Below, one piece after another: positions 23,685 through 33,135 of a DNA stretch of 40,170 nucleotides. Made by a program: the position numbers and the translations under genes. A model generated the notes under the pieces. The model was not told the DNA's origin and searched no databases. It saw only the letters and a program-made list of their open reading frames with translations. The number at the start of each line of letters is the position of its first letter. Position 1 is the stretch's first letter. Origin of the DNA: an uncultured Lachnospiraceae bacterium (GTDB taxonomy: Bacteria; Bacillota_A; Clostridia; Lachnospirales; Lachnospiraceae); the NCBI GenBank assembly GCA_910577835.1, contig CAJTOU010000001.1, forward strand, positions 68,148-108,317, written 5' to 3'.

Positions 23685-24422
23685 CTATACTATATTTTCG
23701 CCAAAATCATCTAATGAAACAAATTTGGTTTTTTCTCCGGTCTCCTCCGCTCCATATACTTCTATTCTTGTAATATCCAGCGCAGACTCAGGTATATCTT
23801 TTTCAAGAAAACGATAAAAGGCAGTAAAGACCAGACTCGGTTTCAAATTATTCACGCTGCCCGCAGCAAGCTTTAAAACAACTCCGTCTTTATTTTCCGG
23901 TAAAGACAAAAAATCTTTATCGCAGCCATATTTATATTCATAAATAAGAGGCTTAATATCCAGAACTGTTGTACTTTTTTTTGTTTCCTTTTCTATCTTG
24001 ATTACCTTTTCAGACATAAATTTTTCAAATTCCTCATAAAGTGAAAAATCTGGTTCATATCCATCTCTGTACTTTACAAAATAATCTGCGGCAGCTACGC
24101 TTGACATTGCGTTTAAAATGTTATCCGGAAGCTTTTTAAAACTTTTTATTTCAATACCTTCCACCGAAGCTCCATTTAACGCCTGTACTGCCTGTTCTGA
24201 ACTTGTGGCAGTATGAACTTCAATATCCACATATTCTCCCTCTCCAGCCATACCGACTCCCAACGGAGCAGCAAAAGACATCTTCTGATGAGGATTAAAT
24301 CCACTGGAATAGCAGATATCAATTTCCGCGCGCCGGACTAATTTCTGAAAGTATCTCAGCATATCCAGATGACCAACATATTTTACAGGTCCCGTTTTTG
24401 TAAATTTAATTCTGATTTTCAA
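23685..24422 (-). CDS. TIGR03936 / DUF2344 radical-SAM-associated protein
   Basis: A 245-residue protein starting MKIRIKFTKTGPVKYVGHLD, with RRAEIDICYSSGFNPHQKMSFAAPLGVGM following, the hallmark of the DUF2344 family (TIGR03936). The function is not established; it always travels with the TIGR03960 radical SAM protein, either fused or adjacent. The start chosen is the TTG at 24422, which has GGAGGAGGTG 8 bases upstream. The start lies inside the 3' end of the TIGR03960 gene (17-bp overlap), a sign of translational coupling. The following gene is rng, so an RNA-related role is plausible but unproven. Confidence 0.88.
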   Translation of the reverse strand: MKIRIKFTKTGPVKYVGHLDMLRYFQKLVRRAEIDICYSSGFNPHQKMSFAAPLGVGMAGEGEYVDIEVHTATSSEQAVQALNGASVEGIEIKSFKKLPDNILNAMSSVAAADYFVKYRDGYEPDFSLYEEFEKFMSEKVIKIEKETKKSTTVLDIKPLIYEYKYGCDKDFLSLPENKDGVVLKLAAGSVNNLKPSLVFTAFYRFLEKDIPESALDITRIEVYGAEETGEKTKFVSLDDFGENIV

Positions 24423-26271
24423 AGCAGACACCTCCTCCAAAACATGCTGCGCCGCAGCCTTGACATTCCATTATGCAATTTGGCGAAACGGTTTCTTTTT
24501 TTGATTTCCGCCATTCCCGCAGCAGATAGTTTTTTGTCACACCTGTATTAATAAAATCCCATGGAAAGACTTCATCTTCTCCACGTTCTCTGGTTGTATA
24601 AAAATCAAGGTCGATTCCGGCTTCTTCAACTGCTTTTTCCCAAAGCTCATTCTGAAAAGAATCTCCCCAGGCATCAAAAAGGCATCCATTTTTATAAGCA
24701 AGATACACCACTTTTGATACAGTTCTGTCCCCACGCGCCAGTAATCCTTCCATAACAGATACATCGGCTTCATGCCAGTTATATTTCAGACTTTTTTTAT
24801 TCAGCATTTCCTTCATTCTTGTATTTACAATTCTGGCTCTTGCCAGAAACTCTTCCTTTGTACACATTGGCGCCCACTGAAACGGAGTAAACGGTTTTGG
24901 AATAAAAAATGAGGTGCTTGCTGTAACAGAAACCTTTCCATTTCGTTTATCTTTTGGAATTTCATAATATTTTTCTGCAATCAGTTCTGAAAGCTCTGCA
25001 ATGCCTTTCATATCCTCCTCTGTTTCCGTAGGAAGCCCAAGCATGAAATAAAGCTTCACCTTATTCCATCCGCCTTTAAACGCAAGCTCACAGCCATTTA
25101 AAATATCCTCCTGTGTAAGTCCTTTGTTAATTACATTGCGAAGTCTTTGAGAACCCGCCTCCGGCGCAAAGGTCAGGCTGCTTTTCCGCACATCCTGAAC
25201 CTTTCCCATAATATCCAGGGAAAATTTATCTACTCTTAAAGACGGAAGTGAAACATTCACTCCCTTTCCATGATAAGTATCAATTAAAAAAGTCAATAAT
25301 TCATCAAGTTTTGAATAATCGCTGGAGCTTAGCGAACTTAAAGAAATTTCCTCATGTCCGGTACTGGAAAGCATTTTAACTGCCATATCCTTTAAAAATT
25401 CCACATCTCTTTCTCTAACCGGCTTATATATCTGCCCTGCCTGACAAAAACGGCAGCCTCGAATACATCCCCGCTGGATTTCCAGTACTACCCTGTCCTG
25501 TGTTGCCCGAATAAACGGCACTAATGGTTTTTCAGGATAATAGGTATTACTTACATCTAAAACAAGCTCTTTTGTAATTTTTTCTGGAGCATGTATATTA
25601 TTGGAATGAAAAGCTTTTACTGTTCCGTCTTCATTATATTCCACATCCAGAAATGCCGGGATATAAAGCCCCGGAATTTCAGCGGCAAGCTCAAGAAATT
25701 GCAGTCTTGAACCATTATTTTTTCTGTTTTTACGGTAAGCTTCCATTAAGTCTCCATAAACAGTTTCGCCTTCTCCGATATAAAAAATATCGAAGAAATC
25801 CGCAATCGGTTCAGGGTTGTAGACGCATGGACCGCCCCCGATTACAATCGGGTCGTCCTCTGTGCGTTCTCTGCTATACAGAGGTATATTACTTAAATCA
25901 AGAATCTGTAAAATATTAGTATAACACATTTCATATTGAATGGTAATTCCAAGAAAATCCATATTTTTTACCGGCTCCTGTGTCTCAAGAGTAAATAATG
26001 GAATATGTTTTTCTCTCATAATTTTGTCTAAATCATACCAAGGAGAATATACTCTTTCACAATACACTCCGTTCATCTGATTAAACATATCATAAAGTAT
26101 CTGAATCCCAAGATGTGACATGCCAATTTCATAAACATCGGGAAAACACATGGCAAACCGGATATCTACCTCGTCTAAATTCTTCCTCACTATATTTACT
26201 TCATTGCCAATATAGCGTGCTGGTTTGTCGATACTCATTAAAATTTCATCTGATAAAGCCAGATTTGTCAT
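24406..26271 (-). CDS. TIGR03960 family B12-binding-like radical SAM protein
   Basis: A 621-residue radical SAM enzyme of unknown substrate (TIGR03960). The N-terminal region includes a B12-binding-like fold (FPDVYEIGMSHLGIQILYDM and VIGGGPCVYNPEPIADFFD). The 4Fe-4S CxxxCxxC motif is in RGCIRGCRFCQAGQ. A C-terminal cysteine-rich end (CIMECQGCGAACFGGGVC) may bind a second cluster. The ATG at 26271 follows AAAGGA; the frame stays open to a GTG at 26313, which lacks a binding site. It overlaps the TIGR03936 gene and follows hisIE by 66 bp. Family relatives include methylthiotransferase-like and tRNA-modifying enzymes, but this is not shown here. Confidence 0.9.
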   Translation of the reverse strand: MTNLALSDEILMSIDKPARYIGNEVNIVRKNLDEVDIRFAMCFPDVYEIGMSHLGIQILYDMFNQMNGVYCERVYSPWYDLDKIMREKHIPLFTLETQEPVKNMDFLGITIQYEMCYTNILQILDLSNIPLYSRERTEDDPIVIGGGPCVYNPEPIADFFDIFYIGEGETVYGDLMEAYRKNRKNNGSRLQFLELAAEIPGLYIPAFLDVEYNEDGTVKAFHSNNIHAPEKITKELVLDVSNTYYPEKPLVPFIRATQDRVVLEIQRGCIRGCRFCQAGQIYKPVRERDVEFLKDMAVKMLSSTGHEEISLSSLSSSDYSKLDELLTFLIDTYHGKGVNVSLPSLRVDKFSLDIMGKVQDVRKSSLTFAPEAGSQRLRNVINKGLTQEDILNGCELAFKGGWNKVKLYFMLGLPTETEEDMKGIAELSELIAEKYYEIPKDKRNGKVSVTASTSFFIPKPFTPFQWAPMCTKEEFLARARIVNTRMKEMLNKKSLKYNWHEADVSVMEGLLARGDRTVSKVVYLAYKNGCLFDAWGDSFQNELWEKAVEEAGIDLDFYTTRERGEDEVFPWDFINTGVTKNYLLREWRKSKKETVSPNCIMECQGCGAACFGGGVCFENQN

Positions 26272-26337
26272 TTTTTGCCATTCCTTTCTAATGCATAAAT
26301 CTTTCTCATACACAAATTTATCATGTCATGACCAGTG

Positions 26338-27597
26338 TTATCTTTTCGATAATTCTGCTGTAATATCATGCCATGAAATACCCTGCTCTGCCATAAGAAC
26401 CATTAAATGATACAGAAAATCCGAAATTTCGTAGACGGTCTCTTCTGATTTCTGATTCTTTGCGGCAATAATAATTTCTGCCGCTTCTTCTCCACATTTT
26501 TTCAGTATTTTATCAATTCCCTTATCAAACAGATAATTGGTATAGGAGCCTTCCTTTGGATTTTCCTTTCGGTCCAGAATAACAGACATTACATCTTCAA
26601 ATACTTTATTTGGATTTTTCTCTGCCACTTCTTCTTTTTTGGCAATATTATGAAAAAAGCAGGAATGTGCTCCTGTATGGCAGGCTGCACCTACTTGATT
26701 TACCCTTGCAAGAATTGTATCATAATCACAGTCTGCCTTTAATTCCTTCCAATATTGAAAATGGCCGCTTGTCAATCCCTTTTCCCACTGCTCCTGTCTG
26801 CTTCTGCTGTAATAAGTCATTCTGCCGCAGTCAATGGTGTGGTAAAATGCTTCTTCATTCATATAGGCAAGCATCAAAACCTCGTCTGTCTGACAATCCT
26901 GTACAACTACTGGTACAAGACCGTTTTCATCCTTTTTTAAATCTGAAAATAAAAGTTCTGACTGTGGAAGTATAACAGGAATTTCTTTTTCTTTTGCCTG
27001 TTTTTTTATTTCATAAAACAAATCTGTGGTTTCCTTTGCCGGATAACAATATCCATAAGCGTTTTCATGATAGTCTTTTTCAAGCTGAAAACCGGTTCCT
27101 CTGTATAACACCGGAAGAGCAAGTTCTTTGTCTGTCTGTTCTACTGTGGATTTGATGATTAAAACTGCGCCCTGCTCTTTCCATTCTTCACTTTGGGCAA
27201 TGTCAACCTTGGAAGCAAATAAAGCAATTTTATCTTTGCCAAAACGGTCGGAGGCTTCTTTTATCATATTGCGGTTCGACTCTAAATTCATATTTAAAAA
27301 GGTCATGGAAGCTCCGGAATAAAGATATTTTTTTACATCCTCCAGCCGCCTGATATTTCCGCCAAGAATTACAGGTATATCTATACTTTCTATAATTTCT
27401 CTGACAGTGCTTATATTTGTTTCATGTTCTTCATCAAAATAAGAAGTATCTGTGATAAATAACAAATCTGCTCCGCATTTGCTGCAATTTCTGGCCAGTT
27501 CTATTGGAGGTGTCTCAAGAGACTTTTTAATATTTTGTGCCATTACGGCAGAACCGTTGTTTAAAATTAATTCCTGAGCAAGTTTAAATTCATTCAT
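26338..27597 (-). CDS. hisIE: Histidine biosynthesis bifunctional HisIE with N-terminal HisF-like domain
   Basis: Steps two and three of histidine synthesis: phosphoribosyl-ATP pyrophosphatase (HisE) and phosphoribosyl-AMP cyclohydrolase (HisI). From the ATG at 27597 it is 419 residues, about twice a normal HisIE. Residues 1 to about 185 resemble a HisA/HisF barrel (PIELARNCSKCGADLLFITD, PVILGGNIRRLEDVKKYL) but seem to lack the catalytic aspartates, so this part is probably not a synthase. HisI follows with the metal motif DCDYDTIL and QVGAACHTGAHSCFF. HisE ends the protein with KKCGEEAAEIIIAAKN. Directly downstream of hisB; the other his genes must be elsewhere. Confidence 0.93.
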   Translation of the reverse strand: MNEFKLAQELILNNGSAVMAQNIKKSLETPPIELARNCSKCGADLLFITDTSYFDEEHETNISTVREIIESIDIPVILGGNIRRLEDVKKYLYSGASMTFLNMNLESNRNMIKEASDRFGKDKIALFASKVDIAQSEEWKEQGAVLIIKSTVEQTDKELALPVLYRGTGFQLEKDYHENAYGYCYPAKETTDLFYEIKKQAKEKEIPVILPQSELLFSDLKKDENGLVPVVVQDCQTDEVLMLAYMNEEAFYHTIDCGRMTYYSRSRQEQWEKGLTSGHFQYWKELKADCDYDTILARVNQVGAACHTGAHSCFFHNIAKKEEVAEKNPNKVFEDVMSVILDRKENPKEGSYTNYLFDKGIDKILKKCGEEAAEIIIAAKNQKSEETVYEISDFLYHLMVLMAEQGISWHDITAELSKR

Positions 27598-27635
27598 TTT
27601 TTTCTTTTTCTCCAATTCTAAATTTTATTTATATA

Positions 27636-28232
27636 TTAAAGAGTTCCTTTTGTAGAAAGCACAGATGTAATTCTTTCATCTGTTGTAACCGCTGCATCCA
27701 ACGCCTTGGCAAAGCTTTTAAAGGCAGCTTCTATAATATGATGGTCATTTTCGCCTGACATTTGTTTAAAATGCAGATTCATCATGGCAGAATAGGAAAT
27801 GGCGTAGAAAAATTCTTTTGTCATTGCTGTATCAAAATATCCGCATTTTTCTCCCTGAAAGGAAAAATCATTAACAAAATATGGACGTCCTGATAAATCA
27901 AGTGAACATAACATCAGTGCATCGTCCATTGGTAAAATACATGAACCATAGCGTTTTATGGATTTTTTATCTCCTACCGCCTCACATATTGCCTGTCCCA
28001 GTACTATTCCGGTATCTTCTATCAGATGATGGCAGTCTACATACAAGTCACCTCTTGCTTTTACTGTTAAATCAAATAATCCATGTCTCGCAAAATTATC
28101 TAACATATGGTCAAAAAATCCGATTCCGGTATCTATTTCAGCTTTTCCTGAGCCGTCTAAATTAAGGGTTAACTCTATATCTGTTTCTTTGGTTTTTCGG
28201 TGAATTTGAGATGTTCTTTTTAATTTGTTCAT
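27636..28232 (-). CDS. hisB: Imidazoleglycerol-phosphate dehydratase
   Basis: Sixth step of histidine synthesis: dehydrates imidazole glycerol phosphate. The 198 residues fit the monofunctional bacterial enzyme. Manganese-binding motifs are GIGFFDHMLDNFARHG, DCHHLIEDTGI, and the C-terminal NDHHIIEAAFKSFAKAL. AAAAAGGAG precedes the ATG at 28232. It is 38 bp upstream of hisIE on the same strand, so the two are probably one operon. The 281 bp before it contain no certain gene; a clear promoter was not identified. Confidence 0.96.
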   Translation of the reverse strand: MNKLKRTSQIHRKTKETDIELTLNLDGSGKAEIDTGIGFFDHMLDNFARHGLFDLTVKARGDLYVDCHHLIEDTGIVLGQAICEAVGDKKSIKRYGSCILPMDDALMLCSLDLSGRPYFVNDFSFQGEKCGYFDTAMTKEFFYAISYSAMMNLHFKQMSGENDHHIIEAAFKSFAKALDAAVTTDERITSVLSTKGTL

Positions 28233-28513
28233 CTTTACTCCTTTTTAATTTATATTTAAATAAAAAATTTTAAATTAATTTATACAAAATAAATATTAGC
28301 TGCCTAAGTAATTTTTGGCTGTCAAGTAGTTGATAAAAATCGTGATATAATACGCCATTTAATATAATATCACAATATGCAATCGCTGGCATTTTCCATA
28401 AAATATTTCCATTTCGAATCTTGGGAAGAAACTGAATATAGTCAAAGGCATACAGTTCATATCTCCTCTCTGTAAAACTATTATAAATATAAAGATATGG
28501 GCATTTTATAACA
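28233..28513. other. Gap between hisB and the DUF4261 gene
   Basis: AT-rich 281 bp. A minus-strand frame (28270-28545, 91 codons) is open but has no ribosome binding site, overlaps the DUF4261 3' end and has no recognisable domain. A TTGACA lies on the minus strand here, but no -10 box is at the right distance. The hisB promoter must lie in this stretch or upstream. Confidence 0.3.
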
Positions 28514-29422
28514 TTAATACTCCCTATTTCCCGCCGCATACTCATTCATATACACATCAATTACCTGTCTTGCCGGCTGAATCAGTGCATCTTCATAATG
28601 ACATTGCCACTGAACTGCCATATTCATTTCCCCATTTTCAATACTGTCAATCGTATCTCCGTCTTTTATAGGATTATCATTCGCAAATATATAAGAAGCC
28701 ATATTATAAGCATGATTTACTACCTGATTCGGGTCCATTCCATGAAAATGATATTGCAAATCCGGCAGAAATAATGTACTCATACCAAGAGTGTCTACAA
28801 TCATACTATCACTTCCCTGTATATTAAATAGTCTTGCATTTACTGCAAAATAAATAAAACGGTCCTCTTTTGGAATTTCGTGTTCACGAATCTGTTCTGA
28901 CAGAAACATTTTTCCAGAATTATGGAAATAAACGGCTTCACATTCAGGAAACAGCTCCATTAATGCCTCTAAATAGTCCATCAACATATCTGCCCTGTCG
29001 TGTGCTGGAAGCGTCGCAGCCATCATATCCGTAGCAATAATCTGATAGTTGCATTCCGAAAGAATCCTTTCACTGTCATTCCGGCAATCCCACATCTGGC
29101 TTCGGTATAAGTCATTAATCGTTCCGGCATCAAAATTACCGCCTGTAATAAAAAGCTGTGGAGGCATAGAGGCATCCTTAAATTCTGCCGTATATTTTTT
29201 TACAGCAACACCAGCCATTTTTCCGTCATGCGCAAAACAATCTACCTCTCCCAGATATTTTTGAAGTATTTCTGTAATACTCTCTTTGTTTGGTATTTCA
29301 GGGGGCTTCTTCATTAAAAGACTCATAATAAACACAGCACCCGGATTTACCTGACTGCTCAAATCCTGCTTTAATACAGAATTTTTTTCTTCCTTTTCAT
29401 TCTTCTTTTTGCCAAATAACAT
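28514..29422 (-). CDS. DUF4261 domain protein
   Basis: A 302-residue cytoplasmic protein. The charged N-terminus (FGKKKNEKEEKNSV) is followed by a domain matching my memory of DUF4261: VFIMSLLMKKPPEIP near the start, ATLPAHDRADMLMDYLEALMELFPECEAVYF in the middle, and a C-terminal HFHGMDPNQVVNHAYNMASYIF. No catalytic motif is known or seen, and the function is unknown. AGGAGG precedes the ATG at 29422, and a sigma-A promoter lies at 29454-29482. It appears monocistronic. Confidence 0.78.
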   Translation of the reverse strand: MLFGKKKNEKEEKNSVLKQDLSSQVNPGAVFIMSLLMKKPPEIPNKESITEILQKYLGEVDCFAHDGKMAGVAVKKYTAEFKDASMPPQLFITGGNFDAGTINDLYRSQMWDCRNDSERILSECNYQIIATDMMAATLPAHDRADMLMDYLEALMELFPECEAVYFHNSGKMFLSEQIREHEIPKEDRFIYFAVNARLFNIQGSDSMIVDTLGMSTLFLPDLQYHFHGMDPNQVVNHAYNMASYIFANDNPIKDGDTIDSIENGEMNMAVQWQCHYEDALIQPARQVIDVYMNEYAAGNREY

Positions 29423-29453
29423 ATCTCTTCCTCCTGCGGCCTTTTTGCTTTAA

Positions 29454-29482
29454 AGTATAACATTTTTCCAAACAGTTTACAA
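29454..29482 (-). promoter_or_regulatory. Promoter of the DUF4261 gene
   Basis: On the minus strand TTGTAA (plus-strand 29477-29482) and TATACT (29454-29459) are separated by 17 bp. The start point would be about 25-30 bp before the ATG at 29422. Confidence 0.75.
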
Positions 29483-29624
29483 TCATATAATTATTTTAAT
29501 AATAAAAAACACTTATACCCGTTTTCTGTCTGTGAATTTTTTCATATAATAGCGTTTTCAAAAGATATAACATAAAAATGGAAAAGATATTTTTCCGAAG
29601 TTTTTAATAAATTTCCTATAAATT

Positions 29625-29676
29625 AAAAACATGCAGGCGGTCATATTGAGAAATTTTCATTCTAAATATGACCGCC
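29625..29676 (-). terminator. Hairpin terminator after the GH35 gene
   Basis: GGCGGTCATATT and AATATGACCGCC (29636-29647 and 29665-29676) form a perfect 12-bp stem with a 17-nt loop, about 39 bp after the GH35 stop. On the minus strand TGCATGTTTTTAATTT follows. The T run begins about five bases after the stem, so termination may be imperfect. It ends the galactose operon. Confidence 0.7.
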
Positions 29677-29714
29677 ACTATTATATTTGTATTCTTTTAT
29701 TTTTTATATTTGCT

Positions 29715-31466
29715 CTATCCCAAATCAGCTTCATCGCAAAGCTCAATTTCTTCTGCTGCTTTTCCATCCGTTTCAAAAATAATAATCTCATTTTCTCCTT
29801 TTTTCAAAAACGGAGCCGGTATATAAAGCCTTTTCTGAGGTCCAATCTCCCAGAACCGCCCAATATTTTTCCTGTTTACAAACACACAGCCCTTTCCCCA
29901 TCCTTCAAAATTAAGAAATGTGTCTCCAAGCTCCTCAATTTCAAAACAGCATCGGTAAAATGCAGGTGTGCCTTCTTTATATTTTCCTGAAAAATCAACA
30001 TTTTCAATGTTTTCAAGCGGCAGAGGATACATTTTCCAATTGTGATGCATATGTCCGTTAATCTGTACACAACCGTCAATTCCCTTGCGCTGTTCCTCCA
30101 TTCTTGGACCAAAGTTGACGCGCCCCATATTCTCCACAAGAATATCAATCACAGAATTACTGGTTATTTCTGCATTTACATTATGTTCCTCCAAAAGCTC
30201 TCTGTCATAAAGCACTTTCACAGGCTTTTCATCTATCAGAATATTGGCTCTGTCATTCGCTTTCCAGAGTTTGATTGTTTCAAAGCTCTGCTCCTTTTCC
30301 AGTGTAGAATGATACAGGACATATCCATAATTTTGCCCCAGTCTCTCCATGGATACTGGATATGGAAGCTCTTTCGGACTGCTGATAGAATCCAGTGTTT
30401 CAAACAGACTTACTTTTTCCTGAATCTTTAATCTTCCATATGCTTTTCTTTTTATCTCTGTTGAAAAAGAAACCTCTGGTATGGCTGCATATTTCGAAAT
30501 AACTTCCTGATATCTTTCATATTTTTCGGTAATCTGTCCGTCTTCTGTCAATATTCCGTCATAATCATAAGAGGTCACATCTGGCGTCAGTTCATCATAA
30601 TAATTGGAACCATTCATAAATCCAAAGTTTGTACCGCCTTCAAACATATAAATATTCACGTGACCGCACGCCAGCATATCATCAAGGTCTTTCACACTCT
30701 GTTCCAAATTACCTGTCATATGTCCGCCGTTGCCCCAATGGTCAAACCAGCCTACCCAGAATTCCGTACACATCAGCGGCCCGCCGTCTGTATATTTCTT
30801 CAGAACCTCAAATCGTTCCTTTGTATGAGAACCAAAATTTCCAGTAGGCAGTACGTTTTTTATATGACCGCAGGACAGAGATTCCTCATTTGGTCCGTCC
30901 GATGTAACAAGCGGCACTACTGTGCCTCTGTCAGTCATCATTTTTTTCATTGCTTCCAGATAAGCGCCATCGCTTCCATAATATCCATACTCATTTTCCA
31001 CCTGCATCAAAATAACGGGACCGCCATAATTAATCTGAAGTGGAGAAATAATTTCAAACAATTTATCATAATATTCTCCAACATGCTTTAAATAAGATTC
31101 GCAACTTGTACGTATCCTAAGCCCTTCCTCTGTCAGAAGCCATGCCGGAAGCCCGCCAAACTCCCATTCCGCGCAGATATATGGAGACGGTCTTAAAATC
31201 ACATATAAACCAAGCTCCTTTGCAGTATCTGCAAATTTTTTAATATCCAGCATCCCTTCAAAATGGAATTCTCCTTTTTTTGGTTCATGCATATTCCATG
31301 GGATATAAGTTTCCACTGTATTGCAGCCCATCGCTTTCAGCTTTTCCAGTCTGTCTTTCCAATATTCCGGTACAACACGGAAATAGTGGATTCCTCCTGA
31401 AATAATCTGAAATGGCTCATTATTTAAGTAAAAAGTATCTCTATATTCAAATTTTCCATTCACCAT
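29715..31466 (-). CDS. GH35 beta-galactosidase
   Basis: A 583-residue glycoside hydrolase family 35 enzyme that removes terminal beta-linked galactose. The catalytic TIM barrel covers about 5-330. The acid/base is E159 in VENEYG and the nucleophile is E235 in CTEFWVGWFDHWG. Beta-sandwich domains (about 380-575) follow, with the typical FLNFEGWGKGCVFVNRKNIGRFW. No signal peptide is present, so it acts on imported galactosides. It lies downstream of galK and galT on the same strand and likely feeds them. AGAGGAAAA precedes the ATG. Natural substrates (beta-1,3- or beta-1,4-galactosides) cannot be told from the sequence. Confidence 0.94.
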   Translation of the reverse strand: MVNGKFEYRDTFYLNNEPFQIISGGIHYFRVVPEYWKDRLEKLKAMGCNTVETYIPWNMHEPKKGEFHFEGMLDIKKFADTAKELGLYVILRPSPYICAEWEFGGLPAWLLTEEGLRIRTSCESYLKHVGEYYDKLFEIISPLQINYGGPVILMQVENEYGYYGSDGAYLEAMKKMMTDRGTVVPLVTSDGPNEESLSCGHIKNVLPTGNFGSHTKERFEVLKKYTDGGPLMCTEFWVGWFDHWGNGGHMTGNLEQSVKDLDDMLACGHVNIYMFEGGTNFGFMNGSNYYDELTPDVTSYDYDGILTEDGQITEKYERYQEVISKYAAIPEVSFSTEIKRKAYGRLKIQEKVSLFETLDSISSPKELPYPVSMERLGQNYGYVLYHSTLEKEQSFETIKLWKANDRANILIDEKPVKVLYDRELLEEHNVNAEITSNSVIDILVENMGRVNFGPRMEEQRKGIDGCVQINGHMHHNWKMYPLPLENIENVDFSGKYKEGTPAFYRCCFEIEELGDTFLNFEGWGKGCVFVNRKNIGRFWEIGPQKRLYIPAPFLKKGENEIIIFETDGKAAEEIELCDEADLG

Positions 31467-31570
31467 AATTTTCCTCTTATAACCTTTTCTGTTTTATAAT
31501 TCTTTCTTTTTAATAATTTTTTCCTTTTCACCATAATAAAAACTTTTCTGTTCATTATGGAACACTGCAT

Positions 31571-33064
31571 CTATAATGTATGAATAAATTTCAGAAAAGC
31601 CTTTCTGCCCTCCGGCGTACATTTATAAACACCTGCATCTTCCAGCACATGTACAAACACAGCTCCGATTTCTCTTTTCAGAATATCCATAACATTATTA
31701 GTAGTAATGTTATTGTATTTCGGAAGAAATTCCTCTACCCAGTCTGCATGTTTTTCCAGCATTTCATTTTCTCTGATATTTTTACCCTCTAAAATATATT
31801 CTGCCAGAAGATTCATCTCATCTTTTAATCTCGCTGGAAGCACCGCCAGCCCCATTACCTCAATTAATCCAATATTCTCTTTCTTAATATGATGATACTG
31901 GTCATGTGGATGAAATACGCCCAAAGGATATTTATCAGTAGTAATATTGTTTCTCAATACAAGGTCTAATTCAAACTTTTCTTCACGCATGCGGGCAATA
32001 GGAGTAATCGTATTATGTGGTTCGCCGTCTGTCTCTGCATAAATAAATGCATCCTCGTCTGTATAGCTTTGCCAGTGATTCAAAATATGCTCTGCCAGTT
32101 CAATAAGCCTGTCTGTATCTTTATGACGAATACGAATCACTGACATCGGCCACTTTACAATTTCAGCATCTATATCTTCATATCCCTTTATTTCTATTTT
32201 CTGTTCCGCTTCCGCCTTTTCCATTGCAAAGGTATAATGTCCTCCCTGATAATGGTCATGGCTTAGAATAGAACCTCCTACAATTGGCAAATCCGCATTA
32301 GAACCAATAAAATAGTGTGGAAACAGTTTGATAAAATCAAATAATTTCACAAAAGTATTCCGTTCAATTTTCATCGGAATATGCTGCTTGTTAAAAAGGA
32401 TACAATGCTCATTATAATAAACATATGGCGAATACTGAAATCCCCATGGACTTTGATTAATTGTCAAAGAAATAATTCTGTGGTTCTGTCTTGCAGGATG
32501 ATTGATTCTCCCTGCATAGCCAACATTTTCATAACACAGAAGGCACTTTGGATAACCTGACTGTTTCGCCGATTTTGCGGCCGCGATTGCCTTTGGGTCT
32601 TTTTCAGGCTTGGAAAGATTAATCGACAAATCAATTTCCCCATAAGGACTTTCCGCCTTCCAGCGCACATCTTTTTTGATTCGGTAACGTCTGATATAAT
32701 CTGTATTCTGACTGAGCTGATAAAAATATTCAGTTGCTTTTTTTGGACTTTCTTTATAAAGCTGCCAGAATTTTTGATTTACTTCCGAAGGTCTTGGGGT
32801 CAGACATCCCATAAGCTTTGTATCAAAAAGGTCACGATAGCCAATTGTATTATGCTCTAAAAGATTCTGTTTGGCCGCATAGTCCAAAAGTTCAGTTAAG
32901 ACTTCTTCCAGATTTATTTCCTTCTCCTGTGCTTTATCCGGTTCATAAGAATCCTTATTTAATATCTCCAAGATTCTATTAACAGCATAAATACGGTCTT
33001 CTTCATTGATTAAATCTGTATTTATACCATATTGGACAAGCTTTGCAATACTGTTATCTATCAT
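31571..33064 (-). CDS. galT: UDP-glucose-hexose-1-phosphate uridylyltransferase, class II
   Basis: Leloir pathway: transfers UMP from UDP-glucose to galactose-1-phosphate. The 497-residue protein is the long Gram-positive type (GalT class II), unrelated in length to E. coli GalT. Typical segments are GYPKCLLCYENVGYAGR, LTINQSPWGFQYSPYVYYNEHCI, SILSHDHYQGGHY and the PLGVFHPHDQYHHIKKENIGLIEVMG region. The ATG at 33064 has AAGGAG 9 bases away; the open frame extends to a GTG at 33103 without a site. It lies 71 bp after galK and 104 bp before the GH35 gene. Confidence 0.95.
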   Translation of the reverse strand: MIDNSIAKLVQYGINTDLINEEDRIYAVNRILEILNKDSYEPDKAQEKEINLEEVLTELLDYAAKQNLLEHNTIGYRDLFDTKLMGCLTPRPSEVNQKFWQLYKESPKKATEYFYQLSQNTDYIRRYRIKKDVRWKAESPYGEIDLSINLSKPEKDPKAIAAAKSAKQSGYPKCLLCYENVGYAGRINHPARQNHRIISLTINQSPWGFQYSPYVYYNEHCILFNKQHIPMKIERNTFVKLFDFIKLFPHYFIGSNADLPIVGGSILSHDHYQGGHYTFAMEKAEAEQKIEIKGYEDIDAEIVKWPMSVIRIRHKDTDRLIELAEHILNHWQSYTDEDAFIYAETDGEPHNTITPIARMREEKFELDLVLRNNITTDKYPLGVFHPHDQYHHIKKENIGLIEVMGLAVLPARLKDEMNLLAEYILEGKNIRENEMLEKHADWVEEFLPKYNNITTNNVMDILKREIGAVFVHVLEDAGVYKCTPEGRKAFLKFIHTL

Positions 33065-33135
33065 TTTAAAATTCTCCTTCCCTTGTAGTCGTTTTATTTT
33101 CACATTCTAATTATTAAATTAATCATTTATAATAA

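Noticed and set aside
28270..28545. 91-codon minus-strand open frame between hisB and the DUF4261 gene
   Set aside because: No ribosome binding site, start inside the DUF4261 coding end, Tyr/Ile/Leu-rich composition expected from AT-rich DNA, and no domain recognised.
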